Part shown: positions 23,515 through 35,829 of the stretch, in pieces
Position numbering within the stretch: the first letter of the stretch is position 1
Layout of the letters: each line of letters opens with the position of its first letter
NCBI GenBank assembly: GCA_903813345.2
Contig: CAIIXF020000010.1
Span: 28,732,425-28,796,424, forward strand
Reading direction: 5' to 3'
DNA: 64,000 nucleotides
Origin: Owenia fusiformis
Lineage: Eukaryota > Annelida > Polychaeta > Sabellida > Oweniidae
Translations under genes and position numbers: made by a program
The notes under the pieces: generated by a model
The model's input: only the letters and a program-made list of their open reading frames with translations
What the model was told of the DNA's origin: nothing
Database searches by the model: none

Positions 23515-24145
23515 AAAAATTTCATTCTCAGTTTTTCAAGACAGATGCTTAAAATCTATTTTACCAAAATGTACATACAATTGGAAAGCTCAGGCCTTAA
23601 TGTGAAGAACACACCTTATATTTTACAGTTTTTTGAAATATTGCATTGTATTTCATACAAGACAGTTCTTTTTCTTTTGTGTAATTTTTCCCTTCTTGGA
23701 AATTAGCAAATTATAATACCCACAAATTAGCTGAAAATTTAACCTTTTAAAAGGTGATAATTAGCTCAAAAATTTGCTCAAATTATGCCATATAGCCGCA
23801 TTTTCATCTTTGTAATTATGTTACAAAATTGAGTCTCAGTTTTTCAAGACAGATGCTTAAAATCTAGTTTACAAAAATGTATTATGAAAAACTCAGGCCT
23901 AAATATGTTACTTATACTGTGTGCAGGATACCAAAAAACTGAAAATTAGCAAATTACAATACCCACAAATTAGCTGAAAATTTATCATTTTTGAAGATGA
24001 AAATGAGGCATTGATGAAGGTGATAATTAGCTCAAAAATCAGATTTTCATAATTGTAATTATATTACAAAATAGAGTCTCATATTTTCAAAACAGATGCT
24101 TAAAATCTAGTTTACCAAAATGTATAATTGAAAAACTCAGGCCTT
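23515..24145 (-). repeat. Three direct repeats 3' of gene copy 1
   Basis: CAGATGCTTAAAATCTAGTT-type sequence followed by AAAACTCAGGCCT occurs near 23540, 23845 and 24090. The same repeats lie 3' of gene copy 2 (about 53215-53510). They probably belong to the 3' flank or 3' UTR and were duplicated with the gene. Confidence 0.7.
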
Positions 24146-24269
24146 TATGTATACAATATATGTATACAAGGCTAGAAAAAGAGCAAAAGTACACACTTTA
24201 TATTGTTGTTAACTATAATGATGTTAACTTAATAATAAAATGTACACAGTTTTTTAAATACTGCATTGG

Positions 24270-26828
24270 TTATAATATAAGGCATCTCTTTTTGTCCTTT
24301 TTTCGCTTCAGTAATTTTTTCTTCCCCGCATTGACAGAGTTAGAAGTTGGTGGGAGACTGGTTGCATGGTTCACTGCACCAGAATCATCTGTAAATGATA
24401 TTCCAGAGGGTCTTTCATTTAGGGAGTGAACACCGTTTCCATCACTAGAGCTGCAGTGATCTGATTGGAGCACCGTGTTGTCATGGGCATAGTGGTCAAT
24501 GTTGGGACGAGCGCCAACATCAGATTGTGCTCCACGATGGTGTATTGCCTGACTTTGGGATTGTGGGTGACTTTTATTTGGTTGTTGTAAGTTAAAATGT
24601 TCACTGCCATTGCTACAGGCACTGCGGTCAATGTTGGGACGAGCGCCAACATCAGATTGCGCTTCACGATGGTGTATTGCCTGATTGTGGGATTGGCGGT
24701 GACTTTTATATGGAGATTGTAAGTTAAAATGTTCACTTTCGTTGCTACAGGCATAGTGGTCAATGTTGGGACGAGAGTCAACATTAGATTGCACTCCACG
24801 ATGGTGTATTGCCTGACTGTGGGATTGTGGCTGACTTTTATATGGCTGTTGTAAGTTGAAATGTTCACTTAAGTTGCTACAGGCATAGTGGTTAATGTTG
24901 GGACGAGAGTCAACATCAGATTGCGCTCCACGATGGTGTATTGCCTGACTGTGGGATTGTGGCTGACTTTTATATGGCTGTTGTAAGTTGAAATGTTCAC
25001 TTAAGTTGCTACAGGCATAGTGGTTAATGTTGGGATGAGCGCCAACATCAGATTTCGCTCCACGATGGTGTATTGCCTGACTTTGGGATTGTGGGTGACT
25101 TTTATTTGATTGTTGTAAGTTGAAATGTTCACTTCCGTTGCTACAGGCACTGCGGTCAATGTTGGGACGAGCGCCAACATCAGATTTCCTTCCACGATGG
25201 TGTATTGCCTGACTTTGGGATTGTGGCTGACTTTTATATGGCTGTTGTAAGTTGAAATGTTCACTTAAGTTGCTACAGGCATAGCGGTCAATGTTGGGAT
25301 GAGCGCCAACATCAGATTTCGCTCCACGATGGTGTATTGCCTGACTTTGGGATTGTGGGTGACTTTTATTTGATTGTTGTAAGTTGAAATGTTCACTTCC
25401 GTTGCTACAGGCATCGCGGTCAATGTTGGGACGAGCGCCAACATCAGATTGCGCTTCACGATGGTGTATTGCCTTACTGTGGGATTGGCGGTGACTTTTA
25501 TATGGTTGTTGTAAGTCAAAATGTTCACTTCCATTGCTACAGGCATAGTGGTCAATGTTGGGATGAGCGCCAACATCAGATTTCGCTCCACGATGGTGTA
25601 TTGCCTGACTGTGGGATTGGCGGTGACTTTTATATGGAGATTGTAAGTTAAAATGTTCACTTTCGTTGCTACAGGCATCGCGGTCAATGTTGGGAGGAGC
25701 GCCAACATCAGATTTCCTTCCACGATGGTGTATTGCCTGACTGTGGGATTGGCGGTAACTTTTATATGGCTGTGGGTGACTTTTATATGGAGATTGTAAG
25801 TTAAAATGTTCACTTTCGTTGCTACAGGCATCGCGGTCAATGTTGGGACGAGCGCCAACATCAGATTTCCTTCCACGATGGTGTATTGCCTGACTGTGGG
25901 ATTGGCGGTAACTTTTATATGGCTGTTGAAAGTTTAGATGTTCACTTCCGTTGCTACGAGCGCCAACATCAGATTTTGCTCCACGATGGTGTATTGCCTG
26001 ACTATTGGATTGGCTGTGACTTTTATATGGTGATTGTAAGTTAAAATGTCCACTTCGGAATGTTGCATCTTGGTCAGGGTGTCTTGCGTAGCTCTGGCTA
26101 TGTGTACCCTTACCTACTTTGGCTTTTGGTTCCTCTTGAGGACGTGAAATTGGGTTCATAGTACTCTGTGCCAAAGCACTTGAGTCCTGATTTAATATCC
26201 AATCGATCTGTCGATTGTCTTTAATTTGACTAAGATAGATAACACCATTGGGTGCACTGGTGTCAAACAGAGTGGAGAGTAGATCCTTTTTTTCTGAACT
26301 TTCTTTTAATTGGTTTTTACTTTGACATGATCTGAGTACTCCCATTTGCGGTATTTTTCGCATATTGCGAGATAGGCCTGGCATGGAGCTACAAGAATAC
26401 CTGCGCCCCCTGGGGTCATGTTTTTCATTATTGTTTTCTAAGTAGCCATCAAACTCCTCAAGGCATAAGTTGAAATACTCCCGACTTTTTGCCCTTGTTA
26501 TTGCCTCCTCAGGTGGGGGAGGGTGCTGGGGAGGGGGAGGGTTCGGTATAGTTGGGGGTCTATGCCGAGCGTTTTGAACCCTGTTTTTCTTATTTTTCAC
26601 CTGGCAATCCTTGTTAATGTCCTCAATTCTGGGCAGAGGGGGTAACTGATTATTGAACTCCATTGTTGGGCCACCCTGAGCCAGCTTTCGTGACTTCCTC
26701 TCAATTCTGGCACTATATAAAATAGAGAATATTGCTTTGTTATAAGAAGTGTCTATATGTAAGAATCTCTTGTAATGTGCAGTAATCAGCAATGAGCCAA
26801 AAATACTCAGCACATATAAATAGTCCAT
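24270..26828 (-). CDS. Repeat protein with polybasic CaaX tail, copy 1
   Basis: No named family is recognised. The frame gives up to 852 residues. Residues 1-40 are probably intron or flank read-through: homology to copy 2 starts at ARIERKSRK (residue 40), and a good acceptor (TTCTCTATTTTATATAG) ends at 26713, making 26712 the likely exon start. Next come one degenerate LPPLPR unit (62-67), a polyproline stretch (91-106), a conserved block with KKDLLSTLFDTSAPNG (180-194), then about twelve 44-residue repeats (about 254-781). The unique tail ends NAGKKKLLKRKKDKKRCLIL. CLIL is a CaaX box with X=Leu, and the preceding basic run resembles K-Ras-type membrane anchors, so a cytoplasmic membrane-bound scaffold or receptor tail is inferred. 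Residues 117-137 (EYFNLCLEEFDGYL region) have almost no counterpart in copy 2. The ATG at 26826-26828 falls on the edge of a palindromic element. Confidence 0.75.
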   Translation of the reverse strand: MDYLYVLSIFGSLLITAHYKRFLHIDTSYNKAIFSILYSARIERKSRKLAQGGPTMEFNNQLPPLPRIEDINKDCQVKNKKNRVQNARHRPPTIPNPPPPQHPPPPEEAITRAKSREYFNLCLEEFDGYLENNNEKHDPRGRRYSCSSMPGLSRNMRKIPQMGVLRSCQSKNQLKESSEKKDLLSTLFDTSAPNGVIYLSQIKDNRQIDWILNQDSSALAQSTMNPISRPQEEPKAKVGKGTHSQSYARHPDQDATFRSGHFNLQSPYKSHSQSNSQAIHHRGAKSDVGARSNGSEHLNFQQPYKSYRQSHSQAIHHRGRKSDVGARPNIDRDACSNESEHFNLQSPYKSHPQPYKSYRQSHSQAIHHRGRKSDVGAPPNIDRDACSNESEHFNLQSPYKSHRQSHSQAIHHRGAKSDVGAHPNIDHYACSNGSEHFDLQQPYKSHRQSHSKAIHHREAQSDVGARPNIDRDACSNGSEHFNLQQSNKSHPQSQSQAIHHRGAKSDVGAHPNIDRYACSNLSEHFNLQQPYKSQPQSQSQAIHHRGRKSDVGARPNIDRSACSNGSEHFNLQQSNKSHPQSQSQAIHHRGAKSDVGAHPNINHYACSNLSEHFNLQQPYKSQPQSHSQAIHHRGAQSDVDSRPNINHYACSNLSEHFNLQQPYKSQPQSHSQAIHHRGVQSNVDSRPNIDHYACSNESEHFNLQSPYKSHRQSHNQAIHHREAQSDVGARPNIDRSACSNGSEHFNLQQPNKSHPQSQSQAIHHRGAQSDVGARPNIDHYAHDNTVLQSDHCSSSDGNGVHSLNERPSGISFTDDSGAVNHATSLPPTSNSVNAGKKKLLKRKKDKKRCLIL
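24486..26069 (-). repeat. 132-bp (44-residue) coding tandem array in copy 1
   Basis: About twelve units typified by SDVGARPNIDRYACSNGSEH and NLQQPYKSHPQSQSQAIHH. One unit is shortened and one carries a PYKSHPQ duplication. Indels keep frame. Units of two types (GSEH...QQSNKSHPQ and LSEH...QQPYKSQPQ) partly alternate, suggesting dimer-scale unequal exchange. Other frames also stay open because 132 is divisible by three. Confidence 0.95.
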
Positions 26829-28555
26829 CAGCCTGGGGGGTTGGTCAGTATCAAATCAGGGGAATAATCACCATAGTGATTTTTGGGACGGTGTAGACCC
26901 CTAGAGTAAGGAAATATGTGATAGCATCGCAACAGTTGTAGCAAAATGGGTGTTATCACCCATTTTTCAAAATGGCCGCCAGTGCACATGTTACAATATA
27001 AGAGTGGGTATATCTAAGCACACTGGGATGCAAAAACTGTGATTTTAGGACCTATGTTTGGGTTTTAGGAGTCAATGATTTCATAAATGTCTACGTCTAA
27101 GTCATCAAACAATTACATTTTATAGAAATCCAAGATGGCGACCAAAATGGGTGCCAAAACTACTATATAACTAATGATTTAAATGGGTGCCAAAACAAAT
27201 ATGTAACTATTGATTCAAGGTCAGAACAGTTCAGAACAGTGATTTTTGGAGACAGTGTCCAAGTTTAATGGGGTAAGAATTTCAGTTATGTGTATAACTA
27301 AGTCATCAAATAATTCCTTCATTTGGACATCAAGAAGTCAGCCAAAATGGCTGCAGAAGTGAATATGTAACTTTTTACCTTAACATAGAGCAGTTAGGAC
27401 ATTATTTTTGGATATCATTTCTAATTTGTGAGATCAATGATTTTAATTTTGTCAAACAAAATCATTGAATAATTTATTTATATGGATGTCCAAGATGGCT
27501 GCAAAAATGACTGCCAAAATAAAAAATCAATGTAGCCTAACTTTTGATTTAAGCACATGGATCACTAAGAACCATAATATTTGAAACAATGATATTCTCA
27601 TCTCCCTTTGATTGCACAGTCTCTTAGTTTTTGGTCTGCTCTCATCATTACTGCCTTATTAAGTTTTTTCATGTGTGTGAGACTTCTTCCGATGCCTAAC
27701 TTTGCTGCATATATATATATATAAGTAAAAATAAGAAGAACTAATAAAATACGTTTGAAAATCTAAACATGTTTCTTTATTCCTCAGTAGATTTTTCAAA
27801 AATGAGAACAAGAGGTATACAGGTAAGTATGACGTAATATTAATATAATTAATTAAACGTCATGGAAACCAATAAACTATATATATATATATATATGCAT
27901 ATTAGTCGTACACTGTTGATTCTGATGATTTATTTCTAGATGATCTTTTTGGCATAGGCACTGGTACTAGCCCCCTCGCTTATGCTTTCAAATTGACTGT
28001 TGTTAACTGTTCTTTGAGCTTAAGTCAAAAGTTACATATTCGTTTCGGCACCCATTTTGGTGGCCATCTTGGATTTAAATTAAAAAGTAATTATTTGATG
28101 ACTCAGATTTAGACATATTTAAATGAAATCCTTGACCCCTAAAATGTAGATATGGGCTCCAAAATCACTGTTCTTAAGTGTTTTTTGAGTTTAAATCAAT
28201 AATTACAAATTCATTTTGGCACCCATTTTGGCAGCCATCTTGGATTTCTATGAAAATTAATTATTTGATGACTCCAATTTAGACATAAATGAGATCCTTG
28301 ACCCTATAAACCCAAACATAGATTCTTAAATCAGTTTTTGTATCTCAGTATGCTTAGATATACCCACTTTTATATTGTAACTCGTACACCGGCGGCCATT
28401 TTGAAAAATGGGTGATAACACCCATTTAGCTACAACTGTTGCAATGCTATCACACATTTTCTTACTCTAGAGGTCTTAACCTTTCCAAAAATCACTATGG
28501 TGATTATTCCCCTAACTTGATACCGATAACCTAAATTTTGGGGCGAAGCTGATGG
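26825..28555. mobile_element. ~1.7-kb palindromic element upstream of copy 1
   Basis: Left arm GGGGAATAATCACCATAGTG (from about 26858) is matched in reverse by CACTATGGTGATTATTCCCC (about 28494-28513). The pairing continues inward through GGGTGTTATCACCCATTTTT and the AAACATAG region and outward to CCATCAGC/GCTGATGG. The arms carry degenerate AAAATGG-type units, and (AT)n runs lie near the centre (27711 and 27879). No transposase is seen. It replaces the 5' coding part present in copy 2. Confidence 0.8.
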
Positions 28556-29845
28556 CCTAAAACAGAGACATTACAGAGGCAATACTCGCTGCATATATGG
28601 AACACTCTGTATATTCAGGTATTGCTCCTCTTTATTTGTAGAACAGCGCACATAAGCACTGATTATATGTGAAGTTAAGAATACTCAAATATATGCAAAC
28701 GCAATACTCTGTAAGTGTGCAATATATTCACACATTATAATTGCTTCTTTCTGACTATATTAAGCTATTTCTAAGTTACACTGCTCATTTTATAACTGAG
28801 CATACAAATAAAAAACAGACTATTTGTGCATATTTTTCTTTTAAGCATGATAAAACAATACAACTAAAGAATGTAAGTATAGTCCGTAGTTCTTAATGAA
28901 TATGACTTTACCTGAATATAATAAGCAACTAGATGGATTTTGAAATGGTCTATTTTGACTATAATTATGATTTTGGACACTTTAATAATCGCGCTAGAAG
29001 AGAGATCTTCCTTGTAGTTATCAAAAGTTGGTAATAATAATAGTAATAATAATGCTAATAAAAATTGCTTGTGCAAACACGTGTTTTATGGATATCGCCC
29101 CCCCCCCCCCCCCCCCCCCCCCTCCTTCCCAACGGAAAGCTGGCTACACCGCTGAACTTGTTATCTCTACTTTCAGAGTCAATGCAACCTAATTCTTCCT
29201 GAGAAGGTATTATAATTTACCAATCTGTTAACAACGTTTGTATTAAATCTTGCATTATGCATGGGAATTCAATTTTTTACTTTTTCAAATCGCCGCTTTG
29301 ATTGTTTCCAATTACTCATGATCAAAGCAAATCGAAGTCTAGACTCTTTTGGTCATGTTCTCGATTTCAATTACAATCCACACATCAATTCAGAATCATA
29401 AAATATAAATCACTGGAGCAACGTCAAACAGCTTTTAATCCGCTTAATTAGTTATCAAAACACATTCTTGCCTTTGAATTAATAGTGGGCTGTATAGCAA
29501 GGTTGGTCGTGGTCGGGAGGTGGGGATAATTTTATTGCTTAAATATAACCATATCATCATCCTACATTAGAATCCACTCAGTGTAACATCAATTTCTGGT
29601 GCGAAAGTTGTCATTTTTTGAGTTTTACCCCCTTTGAAGACAAATTCTTGAGGGTACTATGACAAATGCTTATAGCTAAAGAAGTATTTATTTGATCATC
29701 TTCATTTTTGGCATGGGTAATTAACAGGTATGCATAAGTAAAATTTGAAAAATTCATACAAATCGGGTGATTATTCCATTCTAAAGATAATACATGTAAT
29801 AGTTCAGGTATTTTCAAGGGTCAATTTGGAGTTCAAAGTGGAGTT
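28556..29845. other. No supported gene; long C-run
   Basis: A run of 25 C at 29098-29122 is followed by AGCTGGCTACACCGCTGA, probably a decayed end of the GTAGCCAGG/GTGGCGTAGCCAG MITE group. Nothing else is recognised. Confidence 0.5.
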
Positions 29846-30145
29846 CATATATCATACAATATTGAGCTGATGGAGATCATATATCATACAATATTGAGCT
29901 GATGGAGATCATATATCATACAATATTGAGCTGATGGAGATCATATATCATACAATATTGAGCTAATGGAGATCATATATCATACAATATTGAGCTGATG
30001 GAGATCATATATCATACAATATTGAGCTGATGGAGATCCTATATCATACAATATTGAGCTGATGGAGATCATATATCATACAATATTGAGCTGATGGAGA
30101 TCATATATCTACAATATTGAGCTGATGGAGATCATATATCATACA
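29846..30145 (+). repeat. 32-bp tandem repeat, about 9 copies
   Basis: Expanded version of the 18172 array, with near-identical units (single changes such as GAGCTAATGG and a one-base deletion near 30110), implying recent homogenisation. Confidence 0.95.
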
Positions 30146-30939
30146 ATAGATGCTACACATTTACTTATTCCCATTGTGGCTTCTACACTTATTCCATACA
30201 AAAAGCATTAGATAGAGGAACTCTGAAAAATCAGCATGACTTACCAGTTTAATATCAATGCAGAGAATGCAGATATCTGTTTCAGTCTATACAGCACACT
30301 TTTGCTGAAGAATTGTGTTGATATTTCTGAAAAATATAAGAAAACAAATGTCTTCATTATGTCAGTATATATTAATATTTTGTCTTGAAAACTTTCAAAC
30401 TTTCAACAGGCTTAGCAACTATGTCAAATGGAGGAGTTAAAACTTATGTTATGTCGACAAATGAGCAGTTTAAGGTCAAACTTTCTACAGTAACTTAAAA
30501 TCAAGGCATGAAGATGCAAAAAGTCACCACCTGCCAAACACCAACTGGAGAACATTGAACAATGTCCACAAAAAAGTTGGAGACAATAACAATATGTCAC
30601 CACTTGTGGTGGTGACATAATATTGAGCTGATGGAGATGATGATGATAAAGTTGCCCATCTTGCCTCATCAATTTCTTTCAATAAAATTAAAGCATAGAG
30701 GGCTCTGTATATGTGACATGCCTCATACTTTCAAATCCTTAAGTAAGTGCAAAAATCAACAAGGCATTAACATGCAAAATGTCACCACCTGCCATTTGTT
30801 ATAGATGCCAAACACCATACACCAACTGCCGCCACAAAAAGGTTGGAGACTATAACAATATGTCACCACTTATGGTTGTGACATAAAAATGTGCTAAGGC
30901 ACAGCCCAGAAAAATATAATATACCCTCACCAATACACT

Positions 30940-31189
30940 AGATGCGAGTAGATATAGTCCTGATTAATCCTGAAAGTTAAACATCTTTTCTTGTAATTGA
31001 CAGATAATATTTTCTTTAACTGGACATATTTTAATTTGCATAACTATTAGATACATAAGGGTGATATGAAAATTGAACCGCTAAAACAGATGAATATTAT
31101 GTTAAAGGGAACTTTCTCCTATACCCGCCATGCTATCTGACCCGAATGAGCCACCTAATGGTGAAACTGGTAACTACCTACTCGCATCT
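30940..31189. mobile_element. ~250-bp MITE in unit 2
   Basis: Ends AGATGCGAGTAG and CTACTCGCATCT. Unit 1 lacks it at the equivalent position (about 19580). The target duplication is unclear. Confidence 0.75.
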
Positions 31190-31830
31190 GAGTCATTACC
31201 TGTACGTGGGTATATAAATAGTCGTCTGTGACTATGCACAAGACGGTTCTAAGTTCTAATTTCAAAACCCGCTGAGTCTCAGGTGTATATATCATATACT
31301 GTATACCCCATGTCTCACATTTCCCAGTAAATTATGTCATGAAATGCCTTCTTTAGTCTAGCTACAAGCCTCTGCGACCCCCTCCCCCTCTGCTTGACTA
31401 AACACCTTGTCACGCAGTGTGTAAGGTCTAGTAGCTAGACTATGCCTTCTTCTATTCAGACTGTATTATAGCTGTAATTTTGAATATTTTGAATTAAACC
31501 TCTGTTTGGCCTGAGGTTTATATGAATGTTGGGGATGGTGGCAGGGAGGGGGGCAGGTCTGTAATCGGATGTATTATGGATGGTGATCATAAGGAAAACA
31601 AATCTCTTTTATTCAAAGCACAACATTTTTTGATCATGGCCAGCCAGATTTGTTTCCTCCTATAAATCTTCAAAAAGTCGCTTTCTTTTAAAGCTTTCAA
31701 AAATGGGTAACAAAATCATGTGCATCTAAAAGTTTTGTTCAGTTTGTTCTTTGAGTATCTGATTTAAATAATACATCTATTACATAGAAGATGAAAAGGT
31801 ACATTATTAATAGTGGCAGACATCTCCAAA

Positions 31831-32675
31831 CAAGACACACAGTGATAAATATCACACTTTGAAGAGCAAACTGGCCACCATGCAATTTACCCAGCATGGC
31901 CAAAACCTAATCAGACCTTGGCACTAGTCTGCTCTTGCATCTGTAAACATATCAAGTTGACAAGGTTAGCGGTTTTCCTGCAATTTTGATGACAAGAATT
32001 TATTTGTAGTCTTGGACTTTGGGAAAATTTAGATAACATTGTTTGTGACCTAATTTGATGACCTTCGACCTTGAAAATTTCACTTTTTCAGACCTCAGTA
32101 GGTGTTTTGTAATTAAGCTGACCTAAATTTAAATCCAAAATATCAATTTAGAAAATCAACTTTCTTGACCTTTTCAAGGTCACTGAAGGTGAACGAAAGG
32201 TCAAATCTGAGATCTAAGGTCAGATTTGAACTTCTGAGAACTTGTAGATGTTTTTTTTAAAAAAAATTGGTCAATTTGGAGCAAGTTGAAAAATTCAAAA
32301 TGGCCGCCAAATTGAAAAATTCAAAATGGCCACCATGTAATTCAGCCAGCATACCCAAAACCTAATCAGATCTTGCCAATAGTCTGCTCTTGCATCTGTA
32401 AAAATTTCAAGTTGAACGGATAAGTGGTTTTCCTGGAATTTTGATGACAAGATATGTTGAAAAATTCAAAATGGCCACCACGTAGTTTACCCAGCATGCT
32501 CTTAACCTAATCAGATCTTGGTACTAGTCTGCTCTTGCATCTGTAAAAATTTCAAGTTGAACAGGTAAGCAGTTATCCTGGAAATTTGATGACAAGATTT
32601 GATTTATGTGCCGCCCACCCACCCGCCCAACAGCACAAGACAACGACAATATAGCACTTTTTCAAAGTGCGATAA
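31831..32675 (+). mobile_element. Element with TATCGCACTTTGAA ends, copy A
   Basis: Starts CAAGACACACAGTGATAAAT, then ATCACACTTTGAAG, and ends TTCAAAGTGCGATA, so the subterminal repeats are inverted. The interior has AAAATGGCCGCC and ACCTAATCAGATCTTGG modules and a CCGCCCACCCACCCGCCC stretch. Absent at the matching unit 1 site (about 20115). Non-autonomous. Confidence 0.85.
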
Positions 32676-32789
32676 AAAAGATTGGGCCTAAAGTATGCCC
32701 CTTCCCACATAAATGCCCAGGGCAGTTAAGATAATGAACGATATTAAGCATTTTATTAATTTTGCTTAATTTTGAAGAAATGACATATA

Positions 32790-33778
32790 CAGGGTGGTCC
32801 AAAAAAAGTGAACCCCTGCAACAGGCTACATTTTTCTTAATACATGCATGAATTGGCTCATATTATCACATGTTGTAGAGAAAGGTCTAAAATTTTGGTT
32901 GATGCCATACTTTATTCTCAGTCTTAAATTTTGAAGAAATTACAAGCGTTTTACAAACATGCCTGGAAATTAGACATTGTACAAAATTTTACAAATGTGA
33001 TTCACGGAAATTGTTGAAACATATTGGATGATCTTAAACAGCTTTCAGTTAGAGTTTAAAACCCTACCATATGACAAAAGGGACACTATTCAAGCAGAAA
33101 ACACATTTCACACTTTCATTGATCATTTTGAAGCATTTTTAACTGTTCAACAGTTCAGGGGTATGTTACCTACACCAACAGTTAGAGGGGGGCCTCTTAT
33201 GGAAGGAAGTTGCCCCCTGTGACCAGGAATCTGATAACCCCTTCATCGAATATCTATAAAAAATCAAAAGAAAATCCAATATTCAATGTTTTGAGCCATA
33301 TATCATTAGAATTAGTCCATGATTTATGAAGATATTGACAATTCAAGATCATATAGGGGTATGCTCATGATTTCACTGGAAAATGTTTTCGTCTGGGGAA
33401 GCTTAGCACATCTCTTGGATCACAATAACTTTGCGACTAACAAATGTAGGATACTAGTTTTAAGCCATAATGTGCAGCGTTTGAAATTGAACAAAGTCAG
33501 AAAATTTTAGTTCTTTAAGACTGCAGCTTAAAAAATTCTCAGGGGAAAGGTGTTTAAGGGTTGAAGAATCGCGGATATTGAAAATCACAATTTATCCATT
33601 TTCAGTAATGTTTGGTTAGGGCTTATAATTTCTGCAAATTTCAAGACTAAGAAAAATGTATGGTACCAACATAAATTTTAGACCTTCCTCTACAACATGT
33701 GAAAATAAAAAAAGAATTCCTGCAAGTAATAGGGGAAATATGGCCAGTTGCAGGGGTTCACTTTTTTGGACCACCCTG
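32790..33778. mobile_element. 989-bp mariner-type non-autonomous element
   Basis: Ends CAGGGTGGTCCAAAAAAAGT and the inverted CTTTTTTGGACCACCCTG, continuing into GAACCCCTGCAAC / GTTGCAGGGGTTC. TA flanks both sides (32788-32789 and 33779-33780). Absent from unit 1. The interior frames (33028-33222, 33319-33510) show no DDE motif. Confidence 0.9.
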
Positions 33779-34646
33779 TATTTGATGACTTTATTGCTGT
33801 GCCTGTTACAATATATCATTTAGTAGATATGCTGATATGTTACAAGATTCAAGATTTTATTGTGTTTCAAGCCAAAACAATTGACTTCCTCACAAAATCA
33901 ATTATGCCTAAATCATGAAATGGGATTTGAACATATTCAAGCAGATGTAAATCACTCTGTTTCATTGTTTATTTTGTTTTGTTGTTATATGTCAATGGGT
34001 ATTGGGTATTGTTAACATTATTCTGATTCTGAATATTTATTTACATATTTTTGATGACTTTATTGAGTGCCTGTTCCAATATATCATTTAGTAGATATGT
34101 TACAAGATTCAAGATTTTATTGTGTTTCAAGGAAAAACAATTGACTTCCTCACAAAATCAATTACAAGACATAATTATACAGTTATACGGTAAAATGCAT
34201 TATTAAAAAACATTTAAATATAACTATCTTACAAACTAGTTTATTCCTTTTTCAAATAGCTCCCAACGTTGATTGAAAGGTTTATTTATAAAATGTATCA
34301 ATTTCATAATCATTTGAAATCATTAAAACTTCTATTTTCTTCATCTTCATCCGACATATTTTCAAATGAGTCAATAAAACTTAGATTGTTAAAAAATTCA
34401 TATCTGCAATCTTTAGAACCATCGCTTAAAAGAAGAAAATAATTTTCATCTTCCACTTCCCCTTTATTACAAACTTGACAAATTTTGTCTTTTACTTCAA
34501 GTCGGTTCTGTTAAGTGCCATCTTTTTTCTAATCCGTCAAATTTTTAGCAAAAAATCCTATTATTTTCAACTCCAAATGTTGAAGATATAGGTCATTCAA
34601 ACTGCCACTAGGAGTTACGCCATCTATTTATTGAAAAGTCATTTAA

Positions 34647-35360
34647 CAAGACACACAGTGATAAATATCGCACTTTGAAGAGCAAACTGGCCACCATGCA
34701 ATTTACCCAGCATGGCCAAAACCTAATCAGACCTTGGCACTAGTCTGCTCTTGCATCTGTAAACATTTCAGTAGTCTGACCTCAGTAGGTGTTTTGTAAT
34801 TAAGCTGACCTAAATTTAAATCCAAAATATCAATTTAGAAAATCAACTTTTTTGACCTTTTCAAGGTCAATGAAGGTGAACGAAAGATCAAATCTGAAAT
34901 CTAAGGTCAGATTTGAACTTCTGAGAACTTGTAGATGTTTTAAAAAAAAAATTTGGTCAATTTTGAGCAAGTTGAAAAATTCAAAATGGCCGCCAAATTG
35001 AAAAATTCAAAATGGCCACCATGTAATTCAGCCAGCATACCCAAAACCTAATCAGATCTTGGCAATAGTCTGCTCTTGCATCTGTAAAAATTTCAAGTTG
35101 AACGGATAAGTGGTTTTTCTGGAATTTTGATGACAAGATTTGTTGAAAAATTCAAAATGGCCGCCACATAGTTTACCCAGCATGCCCTTTACCTAATCAG
35201 ATCTTGGTACTAGTCTGCTCTTGCATCTGTAAAAATTTCAAGTTGAACAGGTAAGCATTTATCCTGAAAATTTGATGACAAGATTTGGTTTATGTGCCGC
35301 CCACCCGCCCGCCCAACAGCACAAGACGACGACAATATAGCACTTTTTCAAAGTGCGATA
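34647..35360 (+). mobile_element. Element with TATCGCACTTTGAA ends, copy B
   Basis: Same start and end as copy A. Inserted after GAAAAGTCATTTA, where unit 1 continues uninterrupted (20633). Confidence 0.85.
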
Positions 35361-35829
35361 AAAACATGTGATAGATCCATATAAGGCTTCTAGGAGCATA
35401 TAGGAATCCACTTACTGTTGTCCGCCGTTTCGAATGTCATGTGATAGATCCATATAAGGCTTGTAGGACCAAGTAAGGAAAGTTAAAGGGACTCCCCTTA
35501 GTCTGATTTGAATTTCTAAGAACTTGTAGATGATTTTGAAAAAAAATTGGTCAATTTGAAGCAAGTTGAAAAAATACCTTTTTGACTTTTTTACCTTGAA
35601 GGCCAAATCTCAAACCTAAAGTTAGATTTGAACTTCTGGTAACTTGTAGATGATTTTGAAAAAAGAAATGTTCAATTTGAAGCCATCCTCCTAAGCTGTA
35701 AAAAAAGGAAGAACATATACTGGATTTGAAGCCCTGTGTACGGAGGATGATTTGAAGCAACTTGAAAATAAAAAATAATAAAAAATAGTACCATGGGTAC
35801 TGGGCTCACATGGTGTTGATCAAAAGTGA

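Larger units (their letters stand above)
18150..26711. repeat. Unit 1 of a large tandem duplication
   Basis: Alignable by eye in the same order and orientation with 29846-55330. Anchor pairs include 18251/30151 (GATGCTACACATTTACTTAT), 18800/30620 (TGATGGAGATGATGATGATA), 19864/31568 (GTATTATGGATGGTGATCAT), 20620/34610 (CCATCTATTTATTGAAAAGT), 21270/45450 (ATCATTTACATGTAATCTCA), 22760/50720, 23330/51720, and the gene pair. Differences are mostly discrete insertions. Confidence 0.85.

Noticed and set aside
24419-25876. Alternate-frame minus-strand ORFs inside gene copy 1 (and 54192-54797, 55158-55817 in copy 2)
   Set aside because: The 132-bp and 126-bp coding repeats keep all frames open; the main frame alone has unique conserved N- and C-terminal regions shared by both paralogues.
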